NCBI GenBank assembly: GCA_027487845.1
Contig: JAIYCV010000042.1
Coordinates: 496,001 to 560,000 of the forward strand
Direction: 5' to 3'
DNA length: 64,000 nucleotides
DNA from: Flammeovirgaceae bacterium
GTDB taxonomy: Bacteria > Bacteroidota > Bacteroidia > Cytophagales > Cyclobacteriaceae
This document shows, piece after piece, positions 26,896 to 35,980 of the stretch (position 1 is its first letter; the number at the start of each line of letters is the position of its first letter). Below the pieces are notes generated by a model. The model was given only the letters and a program-made list of their open reading frames with translations. It had not been told where the DNA came from and did no database searches. The translations under genes and the position numbers were made by a program.

Positions 26896-27483
26896 TTAAT
26901 CATCCAGCCCTTTTCCCGTCATGATGTGTGGTATAAACTTCTCAATTCGTGCCTTGCGGGTGTTGGCTTGCTTGGCCGATGAAAAGTATAGCAGGTAGCC
27001 ACGCTGCCGCCCGGGCGTGAGCGACTCAAATGCTTTTTTCAACGAGGGAGATGCATCCAGCTCCCGCTTGAATTCTATCGGCATTTTAAATTCTGAGACT
27101 TTTTTGAATTCAACTTTCTTGCCTGTCGCTTCGACTTTAATGGCTTCTTTAATGTAAGCTTTCAATACGTTTTCCTTATCGGTGATTTCATCTAGGTGGG
27201 TAAACCGAATCTGCCGGGCAGATTGCACATTCTCGGTTTGCTGAATGAGCATCGTTTTAGGGTCTTTTAGCAAAGCACCTTTGTGAAAGAGTAAGGCGCA
27301 ATATTCTTTGAAGCCGTGAATCAGAACCACGTTGTTGCCCGCTTGCGTGTAGCAAGGGCAACCCCATTTCAATTCCTCCACAAGTCCGCAACTGAGTACA
27401 ATGGTGCGCAATGCTTTGTATTCCTCCTGCCATGGTGTGGCCTTGTTAAAAAACCAATCGACTTTGGGGTTAGTAGGCTTCAT
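26896..27483 (-). CDS. YdeI/OmpD-associated family protein (DUF1801 plus OmdA domain)
   Basis: A 195-residue protein. The N-terminal part is DUF1801-like (KATPWQEEYKALRTIVLSCG, then LKWGCPCYTQAGNNVVLIHG) and the C-terminal part is the OmdA-type region (SLKKAFESLTPGRQRGYLLY, then SAKQANTRKARIEKFIPHI). Bacillus YdeI has been linked to resistance to cationic peptides, but the biochemical role is unknown. It converges on the membrane gene at 26459. A near-identical copy of its first ~70 codons is at 15500-15717. Confidence 0.88.
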   Translation of the reverse strand: MKPTNPKVDWFFNKATPWQEEYKALRTIVLSCGLVEELKWGCPCYTQAGNNVVLIHGFKEYCALLFHKGALLKDPKTMLIQQTENVQSARQIRFTHLDEITDKENVLKAYIKEAIKVEATGKKVEFKKVSEFKMPIEFKRELDASPSLKKAFESLTPGRQRGYLLYFSSAKQANTRKARIEKFIPHIMTGKGLDD

Positions 27484-27514
27484 GATTCATGGATTAACGG
27501 AAAAAAATTTGATT

Positions 27515-28282
27515 TTAAGCAAAAGCTTTGAAGTTTAACCTAAACTGATTTGGTACTAGACCGGCTTTGAAAAGCTTTGGATGAATGGATTTTTGTTCAA
27601 GTAAACTCTTACTTTCAATGATTGTCGAATCCGCACACTGGGTACCAAAAGTTATTGAACAAATAGAGTTTAAATCAAAAGCCTTTAAACCGTTCTCAGC
27701 AAGGAGAACCCTAAACTCTTTTTCATAACTCCAATCTTCAGCTTTTGTAAATACTAAATTGTCGACTGCCACCTTTGGCGATTCATGAAAATTGATAGTA
27801 TCTAGTTCCGAGCAATAGGTTACCTCTTTGACATTTACTTTTATTTTCCCATTCTTAGTCACACTTCTAATAAGCGGGATTGAATGGAATTCGATGCAAA
27901 CACCAGTGTGTTTATTCGCGTAATGAGACCACATTAACATATTTTCTCGATTCAAGCTAAAACAAGTAATGCCACTCTTTACCAATAGATCATTTGCTAT
28001 TTGATTTAACGCATGAGGTAATTCGTGTGGATTTTCCTTAAAATCCTTCATCTTTTTTGCTTTGATTTCATCACTTATCGTGGGATCATTCTTAACTCGA
28101 TCAATGGCTTTTTGAGTAACTGCGAAGGAGATCAGACCTAAATAACAATCATAAGGGTCGTTGAATTTACTAGGAGGTGTAAAATTTAAACTCGAGTTTT
28201 CAAGAATCTTGATGAGTATTTCAGGACAAACAAACTTAAAAACTGTAGCGGGAGGCTTATAATTACTTTCAATCATATTCAA
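27515..28282 (-). CDS. DUF2971 domain protein
   Basis: 255 residues of the DUF2971 family: an N-terminal YKPPATVFKFVCPEIL, the signature LNFTPPSKFNDPYDCYLG, a central FSLNRENMLMWSHYANKHTG and C-terminal VFTKAEDWSYEKEFRVLL. The function is unknown; the family is frequent in mobile and defence-associated regions. It stands upstream of the YdeI gene on the same strand. Confidence 0.82.
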   Translation of the reverse strand: MNMIESNYKPPATVFKFVCPEILIKILENSSLNFTPPSKFNDPYDCYLGLISFAVTQKAIDRVKNDPTISDEIKAKKMKDFKENPHELPHALNQIANDLLVKSGITCFSLNRENMLMWSHYANKHTGVCIEFHSIPLIRSVTKNGKIKVNVKEVTYCSELDTINFHESPKVAVDNLVFTKAEDWSYEKEFRVLLAENGLKAFDLNSICSITFGTQCADSTIIESKSLLEQKSIHPKLFKAGLVPNQFRLNFKAFA

Positions 28283-28486
28283 GCAATGTTAAGTCACAAA
28301 GTTCGAACTTTTTTAGCTGATACCTCATTGTCCGAATGCGTCCCTGCCAGGAATGGAGCGACATGTCCTAGCCGGAAATGGAATGTGCGGATTGGTGGCG
28401 AGTGGCAATAGCCCGGCCCGAATTCACCTGCATTGGTAACGACACATGCCAATCAGTATTTCCCATAAAATCTTAAATTTGAAACT
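28283..28486. other. Intergenic with two imperfect ~25-bp tandem units
   Basis: The region is locally richer in G and C than its surroundings. Around 28340-28395 two neighbouring stretches share GTCC, GCC and GGAA(A)TGGA in the same order (GTCCCTGCCAGGAATGGA and GTCCTAGCCGGAAATGGA). No gene was seen. Confidence 0.35.
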
Positions 28487-28648
28487 ATGGGGAGGAAAAC
28501 AATTTTGCTCGCGCTTTTTGCTGGAATGTTAGCCCTAAAATCGTTCGCTCAGAAATTGGGTCGAAGCTATTTCATCACTTTAATCGTTCGGGTTTTCTTA
28601 AGTAGTAACACAAAAAACAGCTTCAGTTATGGCAAGAGAACCTCTTAA
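28487..28648 (+). CDS. Short ORF with a signal peptide, possibly a gene relic
   Basis: The 53 codons start with a good Sec signal (MGRKTILLALFAGMLALKSFAQ) and end in a short tail that overlaps the DUF1801 start by 20 bases in another frame. It looks like the head of an exported protein whose body has been replaced by the DUF1801 gene; a small secreted peptide is the alternative. Confidence 0.35.
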   Translation: MGRKTILLALFAGMLALKSFAQKLGRSYFITLIVRVFLSSNTKNSFSYGKRTS

Positions 28649-29087
28649 CGAATTGAAAGGTTTTTTGAAGCCATTTGACAAAGAGGTTCAAAAAACCTGC
28701 TTGCAACTAAGGGAGTTTGTTTTAGACATGTTTCCAAACACCAATGAGTTAATTTACGACAACTACAATGCGTTGGCAATTGGCTATTCACTGTCTGATA
28801 AACAAAAAGAAATGTTTTGTCATATTGCGGTGTATAGCAAATATGTCAATATTGGTTTTGACCATGGCGTTAAACTTGACGACCCAAAACAACTTTTAAA
28901 AGGAACGGGCAATAGAATACGGCACGTCACAGTTTCGGCTTTTGCAGAGTTTGATAAAAATTATGTAAAGCAACTTCTTAAACAGGCTCACCAGCTTACC
29001 CTTGACACGCTCGAAAAGAAAACTCAAACAATAGTAGGGCAATCAATCGTTAAATCAAGTTCGGCTAAGAAAAAGAGACCCGACTAA
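28629..29087 (+). CDS. DUF1801 domain protein
   Basis: 152 residues with the DUF1801 pattern: LREFVLDMFPNTNELIYDNY, MFCHIAVYSKYVNIGFDHG and KLDDPKQLLKGTGNRIRHV. The fold resembles frataxin-like/YdhG proteins, and the function is unknown. A lysine-rich tail (SSAKKKRPD) follows the domain. Confidence 0.85.
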   Translation: MAREPLNELKGFLKPFDKEVQKTCLQLREFVLDMFPNTNELIYDNYNALAIGYSLSDKQKEMFCHIAVYSKYVNIGFDHGVKLDDPKQLLKGTGNRIRHVTVSAFAEFDKNYVKQLLKQAHQLTLDTLEKKTQTIVGQSIVKSSSAKKKRPD

Positions 29088-29126
29088 CATGCGGCCTGCT
29101 AATTTAAATTTCTGCTTTTTGAATGG

Positions 29127-29912
29127 CTATCCCTTTTCCTTCTTTGTAACATACAGCGCATAACTCATCGCGGTAATAACAACAAAATAACCAACTGCCA
29201 GCCAATGAAAGTTGAAGTCAGGAATGGCAGCTTTGTTGGCAATACCACTTTTCAAAAACAAAAATGTGGTGTATGTGTAGGGAATAATGTACCCATACTT
29301 CCACGATAGGGAAGCTAATGCACCAAACCAAAAAACAAAACCTGCGCCAACGGGCACCAAGAAATTTTTGAATTGCATGCTAATCAGGTATTGCAAGGCA
29401 ATGATGGGCAGGCAATCGATAAAGTAAAATAGATTCTGCTCCAGAAAATACAAATAGGGAAATGGTGCTTTTGGATAAGGTACTCCGCTTACAAGCAAAT
29501 AAGGAATAATGGCCGACAGGTAAATTCCAATGTTGAACAACACGAAAAACTGAAACATCATCACCAAAATGACCGTGAGCTTTGAAAAGAAGATTGTTGT
29601 CAAACTCAGTGGCGTTGTATGAAGCTGTTTCCACGTGTTGTTTTTGTATTCAATTTGAGTGATTAAGCTGGTGGCCAAAACCACTCCCATTGGCAACAAA
29701 AAGATGGCCATCGATTCCCAAGAGTTTTGCCAAAGTTGCATCCAGAATTTATCTGACGAATACATAGCAGGCAGTGTTTTGTATTGAACCAACCGGATAA
29801 TCGTAACGATGACAGGCGTGAAGAACCCACCAATAATTACGATCCACAAGGCCAGGCTGCGTTTTGTTTTTAGTCGTTCGCTTTGAAAGCTATGGATGAA
29901 AGAAAGGCTCAT
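29127..29912 (-). CDS. ABC-2 type transporter permease
   Basis: 261 residues with six hydrophobic helices (for example LALWIVIIGGFFTPVIVTII near 20 and FFSKLTVILVMMFQFFVLF near 108). It has the ABC-2 loop pattern QIEYKNNTWKQLHTTP that follows helix 2. It forms a pair with the ATPase gene one base upstream. Such two-gene exporters often give lantibiotic or bacitracin self-protection, but the cargo is unknown here. Confidence 0.85.
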   Translation of the reverse strand: MSLSFIHSFQSERLKTKRSLALWIVIIGGFFTPVIVTIIRLVQYKTLPAMYSSDKFWMQLWQNSWESMAIFLLPMGVVLATSLITQIEYKNNTWKQLHTTPLSLTTIFFSKLTVILVMMFQFFVLFNIGIYLSAIIPYLLVSGVPYPKAPFPYLYFLEQNLFYFIDCLPIIALQYLISMQFKNFLVPVGAGFVFWFGALASLSWKYGYIIPYTYTTFLFLKSGIANKAAIPDFNFHWLAVGYFVVITAMSYALYVTKKEKG

Positions 29913-29913
29913 A

Positions 29914-30822
29914 TCAATGGTTAATCATGTCAATAAATATTGATTCAAGGTCGTTTTTTACAACGCTGATTTCGTAGACAAGAACATCGTTCGCCACCAG
30001 TTGTTGATTAAGAGTTGCAATGGTTTCTCTAGCGAGAGACGGAAGGATAATTTTTCCGTTTTCAACACGGGGTGACAAATTGTGGTCGCTCATTAACCTG
30101 AGTGTTTTCTCCTGATCACTAGTTTCAAAAACGGTTTGCAATGACAATTGCTGCCTATTTTTCAAATCGTCTAATGTCCCCTGAAACAGCAACCGCCCTT
30201 GGTTGATGATGCCAACGTGTGTAACGAGCTTTTCTATTTCTGCCAGCAAATGACTTGAAATAAGAATTGTAATTCCATCTTCTTGATTCAGTTTCTTTAA
30301 CAATTCGCGCACCTCAATAATGCCGTTGGGGTCAAGTCCGTTAGTTGGCTCATCTAAAATCAGTAAAGCCGGATTATGCAGCAGTGCAATGGCAATACTC
30401 AATCGCTGCTTCATGCCCAATGAAAACTGACTTGCTTTTTTGTTTCCTGTGTCGGGCAGGCCTACCAAATTCAAAACGTGTTGAATGCGCTCTTTAGGGC
30501 ATTGATAAACTTTCTGTAACAGACTTAAATTCTCCTTCGCTGTGAGATGTCCATAAAGAGAAGGGCTTTCAATCAGTGAACCTATTTTTTTTAAGATGCT
30601 AATTCTGTTTTCGTGAAAGGGCAATCCAAAAAAATAAATCGCACCCCGTTGCTTCTTTAGCAAGCCAAGGGCTAGTCGAAGAGTTGTGGTTTTGCCTGCA
30701 CCGTTTGGGCCTAAGAAGCCATAGATGCTTCCGGTTTCAACGTTTAGGTTGATCTCATGAAGAACTTCTTGCTGTAAAAAATGATGGGTAAGATTATTTG
30801 TTTGAATGCAATAGTCGGGCAT
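29914..30822 (-). CDS. ABC transporter ATP-binding protein (BcrA-like)
   Basis: 302 residues. Walker A GPNGAGKTTTLRLALGLL near 38, Q-loop near GSLIESPSLYGHLTA, signature FSLGMKQRLSIA near 138, and Walker B LLILDEPTNGLDPNG near 158, followed by the H-loop SSHLLAE. A C-terminal extension of about 80 residues is typical for BcrA/NatA-type subunits. It is translated together with the permease gene downstream. Confidence 0.93.
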   Translation of the reverse strand: MPDYCIQTNNLTHHFLQQEVLHEINLNVETGSIYGFLGPNGAGKTTTLRLALGLLKKQRGAIYFFGLPFHENRISILKKIGSLIESPSLYGHLTAKENLSLLQKVYQCPKERIQHVLNLVGLPDTGNKKASQFSLGMKQRLSIAIALLHNPALLILDEPTNGLDPNGIIEVRELLKKLNQEDGITILISSHLLAEIEKLVTHVGIINQGRLLFQGTLDDLKNRQQLSLQTVFETSDQEKTLRLMSDHNLSPRVENGKIILPSLARETIATLNQQLVANDVLVYEISVVKNDLESIFIDMINH

Positions 30823-30955
30823 ATTTCAACGCTGAGTTTCGTCAAGGGCATGACGATAAATAAGCCAACATGTTACACCGGTAAATTTGGCTAGAGCAAA
30901 CGGCCAGGGCTTTTTCGGTTAGTAGATTAAGTTTTCTCTAGCAATATGTCACCGT

Positions 30956-33343
30956 TTACTCCTCCTTCAACGAATCAACTGGATTCATAGTCGCTGTTTT
31001 AAACACTTTGTAGCCGATGGCAACAAAAGAAATAAGAAAAAGCAGCGCAATTGAAACAACAAATGTAATTGCATTAGCACCTTGGTAATATCGCCAGATG
31101 CTACCCATGATTAACTTCGCCTGCAGATATCCTCCCCACGAGCCAAATGCCGATGCAAGAATGAGGATAACCACAAATTCTGTATTGACGATGCGCGCTA
31201 TATTGAAAACAGAGGCACCCAATACTTTGCGCACTCCAATTTCTTTCATGCGTTTAATAACGTTGAGTGATACAAGTGTAAACAACCCCGTTGCTGAAAG
31301 CAGCATGGAAATGACTCCGAAAAAAACGAACATATACACAATGTTAAGATTGACCTCATCAACTTGTCGAAGGTCATCTACCAACATCCGTCCGGGGTAC
31401 AATCGATTTGGGAAAATTTTATTCCATTCCTTTTCCATAAAAGTATTTACAGCTGCCACGTCTCCTGCTCTCGAGCTTACTACTAACTGCGTGTATTGAT
31501 TTGGCAACACATACCGAATCATCATGGGTTCAAGCTCACGCCAAAGGCCGCGCGTATAAACGTCTTTAACTACACCTACTACAAACAACTTGGTAGTATC
31601 TCGCCACAGTAGTTGCTTACCGAGGGGTTTATCCCAGCCAAAAAGATCGGCCATCTTTTGTGTAATGATAATCGATTCCCTTTTGTCCGTTTCAGAATCC
31701 TTTATGAAATCTCGTCCTTCTGCTAGTTTCAATTGCATTGCTGGTAGGTAATTGTCACCCACTTCTATGATATCAACTTCTACTTCGCTGGATTCCCACT
31801 TGACGGGATCATTAGCCCGATTGGAAAATATTCCACTTTTTGCTCCCGCAATGGAAAGAATAGCTGGATTAGATTGGAGCGCATTGCGATAAGTATCAAA
31901 CTGGCTCTGATCATTTACATTGGCTATGATTGAACCACGAATATCGAAGCCAAGATCATAGTTGCGTTGAAACTGCGCATTCTGAATAAATCCTATCGCG
32001 CTCACAATCGAGATGAGCGAAATGGTAAACTGTGATCCCAACAGAAAACGCGTAAAATAGTTAGTGCCTCCGAACTCAATTTTACCTTTTAGAATTCTTA
32101 CCGGTTCAAATTTGCTGATATAAAACGCTGGGTAACTTCCCGCGGCAATGCCAGTAAAAACCAACACACCAAAAAGAAAGAGTAGAAATGTTGGGTTATC
32201 AAGGTAGTGAGGTGTAAGCTGAAAATATTGCCACAGGTTATTCCAGCCGAGCACCAATAAATCGGCCAAAAATAAACCAACAACCAATGCCATAAAACAA
32301 ATAAACATGGTTTCGCCAATGTATTGGAAAATCAAGTGTGCACGACTACTGCCCATTACTTTTCTTAACCCTATCTCTTTAAGCCTTCGGGACGAAATAG
32401 CAATCGAAGTATTAGTTAAATTGAAACATGCGATTAGTAAAATCATAATGCCGCTTACCGCTGAACCAATCACTGCTGAGATCGGTGGCGCGCCCCAGGT
32501 TCTCGATCGCGTATCATTTGATCTATCTCGATGCGCCATCGTGGTAAACGGATCTAACACCAGCTCCTTTATTTGAAAGTCTTCTCTCACTTTGTTATTG
32601 TTCTCAATAAAAGGCTGTAATTGTTTCAACACGTTGCTTACGCGTGTCCGGTCGTTGATCTGAACAAACAAAGTGCTTTCTAGTATTTTCCAATCGTCTT
32701 CGCGAATCGTCTTATGTTCATCCTTATAATTCTCAAAATTCAAATAGGCAGATCCATCACGCCTGTAGAAACTGGAGTTCATTACCGGATCTTTGAAAAC
32801 GCCTGCCACTTTTAGTTCTTTAATCTCTTGACCATACACTTGGCTTATCGCCTTGCCTTTCGCCTGATCGCTGTTTCCAAACAACCGAATTGCCATTTGT
32901 TCACTAATAAAAACGGCTGTCTTGTCGGTCAATTCTTTTGCATCGCCCGAAATAAAATCGAAAGAAAACAGACTAAAAAATTCCGGATCAACATAGCTAA
33001 GGTTAGCTGGAAAAAGATCGTTATCCCTTTTAAAGTTAGAGTTAGAATAATAGTAACGCGTAGCTTGATCGACATCTGTAAACGTCTTTCTAACTATGTC
33101 GCCCAGCGGAAATGACGTAAATCCAAATCGGGTTATTTTGTTATCGAACTCGCGAACGGAACCCACCCGATAAATACTAGCGTGGTTGCGATGGATCTTA
33201 TCGAAATTTGAATCATATTCATATGAAAAATAACCAACGATAGAGAGCGCTATTGCTATCCCCATGCCGAACACATTAATGAAGATAAAGAGTTTATTCT
33301 TTAACATACTACGGTAGGTAATCAGCAAGTAGTTTTTTATCAT
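30956..33343 (-). CDS. MacB/FtsX-type ABC permease (two FtsX modules)
   Basis: A 795-residue permease. TM1 (LFIFINVFGMGIAIALSIVG, about 18-37) is followed by a MacB-like periplasmic domain, then an FtsX module with three helices (around 290-410), a second periplasmic domain, and a second FtsX module at the C-terminus. RRLKEIGLRKVMGSSR and RMKEIGVRKVLGASVFNIA are the coupling sequences. This family is greatly expanded in Bacteroidota and usually partners a LolD-like ATPase that is not adjacent here. The substrate is unknown. Confidence 0.9.
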   Translation of the reverse strand: MIKNYLLITYRSMLKNKLFIFINVFGMGIAIALSIVGYFSYEYDSNFDKIHRNHASIYRVGSVREFDNKITRFGFTSFPLGDIVRKTFTDVDQATRYYYSNSNFKRDNDLFPANLSYVDPEFFSLFSFDFISGDAKELTDKTAVFISEQMAIRLFGNSDQAKGKAISQVYGQEIKELKVAGVFKDPVMNSSFYRRDGSAYLNFENYKDEHKTIREDDWKILESTLFVQINDRTRVSNVLKQLQPFIENNNKVREDFQIKELVLDPFTTMAHRDRSNDTRSRTWGAPPISAVIGSAVSGIMILLIACFNLTNTSIAISSRRLKEIGLRKVMGSSRAHLIFQYIGETMFICFMALVVGLFLADLLVLGWNNLWQYFQLTPHYLDNPTFLLFLFGVLVFTGIAAGSYPAFYISKFEPVRILKGKIEFGGTNYFTRFLLGSQFTISLISIVSAIGFIQNAQFQRNYDLGFDIRGSIIANVNDQSQFDTYRNALQSNPAILSIAGAKSGIFSNRANDPVKWESSEVEVDIIEVGDNYLPAMQLKLAEGRDFIKDSETDKRESIIITQKMADLFGWDKPLGKQLLWRDTTKLFVVGVVKDVYTRGLWRELEPMMIRYVLPNQYTQLVVSSRAGDVAAVNTFMEKEWNKIFPNRLYPGRMLVDDLRQVDEVNLNIVYMFVFFGVISMLLSATGLFTLVSLNVIKRMKEIGVRKVLGASVFNIARIVNTEFVVILILASAFGSWGGYLQAKLIMGSIWRYYQGANAITFVVSIALLFLISFVAIGYKVFKTATMNPVDSLKEE

Positions 33344-33552
33344 TTGTTTCGGATTAATGGTATGCCAAGTTTAAACCCTCTGTGGTGGAAAGGTTTCTCA
33401 CTAAATTTCAATGAACGAATATTTGCTATCTGGGTTGCTGGTTTTAAAAAAGTAGCCAGTTACCGTTGGAAATCGTTTCCAAAGACGTAATCTGAAATCG
33501 AGCTTGCAATACGGGAATCGAAGCTATAAATTGAAAGTTTTTACATGAGATC

Positions 33553-35055
33553 ATGACAAAGACGATCAAGAATCTTGTTCCGAAAACAGATGTTGTATTG
33601 GTTGGCGCGGGCATTATGAGCGCCACACTCGGTATGTTGTTAAAGGAACTTCATCCTGAAATGACCATTCAGCTTTTCGAGCGTTTGGATACCGCTGGCT
33701 CGGAAAGCTCTGATGCGTGGAACAACGCAGGTACAGGTCATTCGGCTTTCTGCGAATTAAATTATACCCCTCAAAAAGACGATGGCTCAGTAGATATTGC
33801 TAAAGCCATTAAAATAGCGGAGTCATTTGAAATCTCGCGCGAATTCTGGGCTTACCTGGTTGAAAAAGGTCATGTTCCAAACGCGCAGGATTTTATTACC
33901 AAAGTGCCTCACTTAAGCTTAGTTTGGGGCGATGAAAATGTTGATTTTTTGAAGACTCGCTATGAAGCCATGCAGGCGAACCCGCTTTTTAAAGACATGT
34001 TGTATACCGAAGACAAGCAAAAAATTATGGAATGGTCGCCCTTGGTCATGCAAGGGCGAGACGAGAATCAACATGTGGCGGCAACCCGAATGGAAATAGG
34101 TTCTGATGTAAATTTTGGGGCACTTACAAGAAGTTTGATTGATAAGTTGGAAAAAATGCCGGGCGTAACTGTGCACTATAACCGCGAAATTTTAGATATC
34201 GATCCTGATAAAAATGGCGGTTGGAAAGTTTTTATTAAAAATTTATTGAGCGATGAAAAAGAAAACGTAAACGCTCGTTTTGTCTTCCTAGGTGCTGGTG
34301 GGGCAACTCTTCCGCTATTAAAGAAAGCCGAAATAAAAGAGCGAAATGGATATGGCGGTTTTCCTGTTGGTGGATTATGGCTGAAATGTACCAATGAAGA
34401 ATTGATTCAGAAACACCGGGCCAAAGTCTATGGGAAAGCATCCGTTGGCTCACCACCTATGTCTGTCCCGCACATTGATACCCGAATGATAGACGGGAAA
34501 CGGGAATTGCTGTTTGGTCCCTTTGCCGGATTTTCAACTAAGTTTTTGAAGAATGGATCGAGGCTGGACTTAGCTAAATCGGTAAAACTAGATAACGTTA
34601 TTCCGATGGTGTCTGCTGGTTTAAAGAACTTACCACTAACAAAGTACCTGATCGAACAAGTGCGGCTTACGCCCGAAGATCGGTTGGAATCACTAAAAGA
34701 ATATGTTCCGAATGCCACGCTTGAAGACTGGGAGCTGAAAGAAGCAGGGCAGCGTGTTCAAGTAATAAAAAAGAATGAAGGTTCTAGCGGTGGCGTTCTG
34801 GAATTTGGAACTGAGATTGTAGTTTCTTCCGATGGAAGCGTTGCTGCTCTTTTGGGTGCATCGCCTGGCGCATCCACTGCGGTTGCCATTATGCTAAACA
34901 TTCTTCCAAGATGCTTTAAAGAAGAAAGCCAAACCGAAACCTGGAAGAATAAGCTAAAGGAAATTGCTCCTTCATTTGGGAAATCATTATCCAAAGATGA
35001 AAAGCTATTGAACGAAACACGAACCCGAACAGGAAAGATTTTAGGATTGAGTTGA
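33553..35055 (+). CDS. mqo: Malate:quinone oxidoreductase
   Basis: A 500-residue peripheral membrane flavoenzyme of the citric-acid cycle that oxidises malate to oxaloacetate with electrons going to quinone. FAD-binding DVVLVGAGIMSATLGMLL is at about 13-30. Other family signatures are GSESSDAWNNAGTGHSAFCE, LSLVWGDENVDFLK and GLWLKCTNEELI, with a C-terminal SSDGSVAALLGASPGASTAV. The usual Mqo length is about 490-500. It converges on the deiminase-like gene with one base between the stops. Confidence 0.96.
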   Translation: MTKTIKNLVPKTDVVLVGAGIMSATLGMLLKELHPEMTIQLFERLDTAGSESSDAWNNAGTGHSAFCELNYTPQKDDGSVDIAKAIKIAESFEISREFWAYLVEKGHVPNAQDFITKVPHLSLVWGDENVDFLKTRYEAMQANPLFKDMLYTEDKQKIMEWSPLVMQGRDENQHVAATRMEIGSDVNFGALTRSLIDKLEKMPGVTVHYNREILDIDPDKNGGWKVFIKNLLSDEKENVNARFVFLGAGGATLPLLKKAEIKERNGYGGFPVGGLWLKCTNEELIQKHRAKVYGKASVGSPPMSVPHIDTRMIDGKRELLFGPFAGFSTKFLKNGSRLDLAKSVKLDNVIPMVSAGLKNLPLTKYLIEQVRLTPEDRLESLKEYVPNATLEDWELKEAGQRVQVIKKNEGSSGGVLEFGTEIVVSSDGSVAALLGASPGASTAVAIMLNILPRCFKEESQTETWKNKLKEIAPSFGKSLSKDEKLLNETRTRTGKILGLS

Positions 35056-35056
35056 T

Positions 35057-35959
35057 CTAAACACGCCTCCACATTGGTCTTGTTAAACAGGTGGGACCAC
35101 CACCACCTTTGTAACTGATTTCTTGTCCGTCATATTCTAACACATTACAACCTGCTTGCTGTAATCGTTGTTTTGTAACTTTGTTCCCTTTTACCATGAT
35201 ACAGGTGCGCGGTGCGGTCGCTAAAACATTACACCCCATCGAATCAAATTCTTCTTCGGGCACTTCAATTAATTGATAACCTCGTTTGATTAATTCTTCC
35301 CGAAATACAATCGGCATTAGCGGAGAGTAAACCACAGCAAGGTCTTTATCTACAGGGCTAAAAATAGACATTAAGTGAAAAACATCAGAAGAGCCCTTGT
35401 AATGAGGGAGCTGCACTTCGATCACCTCGATTCCGGCAGGTTCAAGCAACACGCGCATTTGGCGGATGCCCTCTTGGTTGGTGCGATACGTTCGGCCAAT
35501 AGCCAAGGTTTTTTGATCTAGCCACGCCACATCGCCACCTTCTACAGTTCCAGGGGCTTCAATCTTTCCTAAAATTGGAATGCCTGCTTTGTTGTAAACT
35601 TTTTCTGCCGCAGATGGCTCGTTGACTCTTCCCGCTTTGCCCATTCGGCAAATGATGATGCCCTTATCCGTTGCAATACTTGCATCACGGCAATAAAGGC
35701 TGTCCATCGTTACTGAATCATCTTCCTCAAAGTGTTGGATTTTCACATCGCCAGCCCGCAGCAAATTTTCAAACTGTTGATTTTCGTTTTGCGCTTGTTT
35801 GAAATCGGGAGCACCTAAAAAGTTAAGCTCTTGCCATTGGCTATCAACTTTTGACTGGTCGATAAAAGCATCTTCTACTTTCTTGATAAAAACAGTTTGT
35901 AGTGTTCCGTATTCGGATTGGCAGGTGAGATTCATTGGGTTCATTTTTTTGATGTTCAA
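35057..35959 (-). CDS. Arginine deiminase-like / dimethylargininase family hydrolase
   Basis: A 300-residue guanidino-modifying enzyme (pentein fold). Putative catalytic residues: Glu in GTVEGGDVAWL, His in SDVFHLMSIFSPV, and the nucleophile Cys291 in GGGPTCLTRPMWR at the C-terminus. The spacing fits dimethylarginine dimethylaminohydrolase and related enzymes that convert (methyl)arginine to citrulline. The gene lies 21 bases after a permease gene on the same strand, which suggests that arginine or a derivative is imported or exchanged and then hydrolysed. Confidence 0.85.
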   Translation of the reverse strand: MNIKKMNPMNLTCQSEYGTLQTVFIKKVEDAFIDQSKVDSQWQELNFLGAPDFKQAQNENQQFENLLRAGDVKIQHFEEDDSVTMDSLYCRDASIATDKGIIICRMGKAGRVNEPSAAEKVYNKAGIPILGKIEAPGTVEGGDVAWLDQKTLAIGRTYRTNQEGIRQMRVLLEPAGIEVIEVQLPHYKGSSDVFHLMSIFSPVDKDLAVVYSPLMPIVFREELIKRGYQLIEVPEEEFDSMGCNVLATAPRTCIMVKGNKVTKQRLQQAGCNVLEYDGQEISYKGGGGPTCLTRPMWRRV

Positions 35960-35980
35960 ATTAAGATCACGTTGAAAGCG

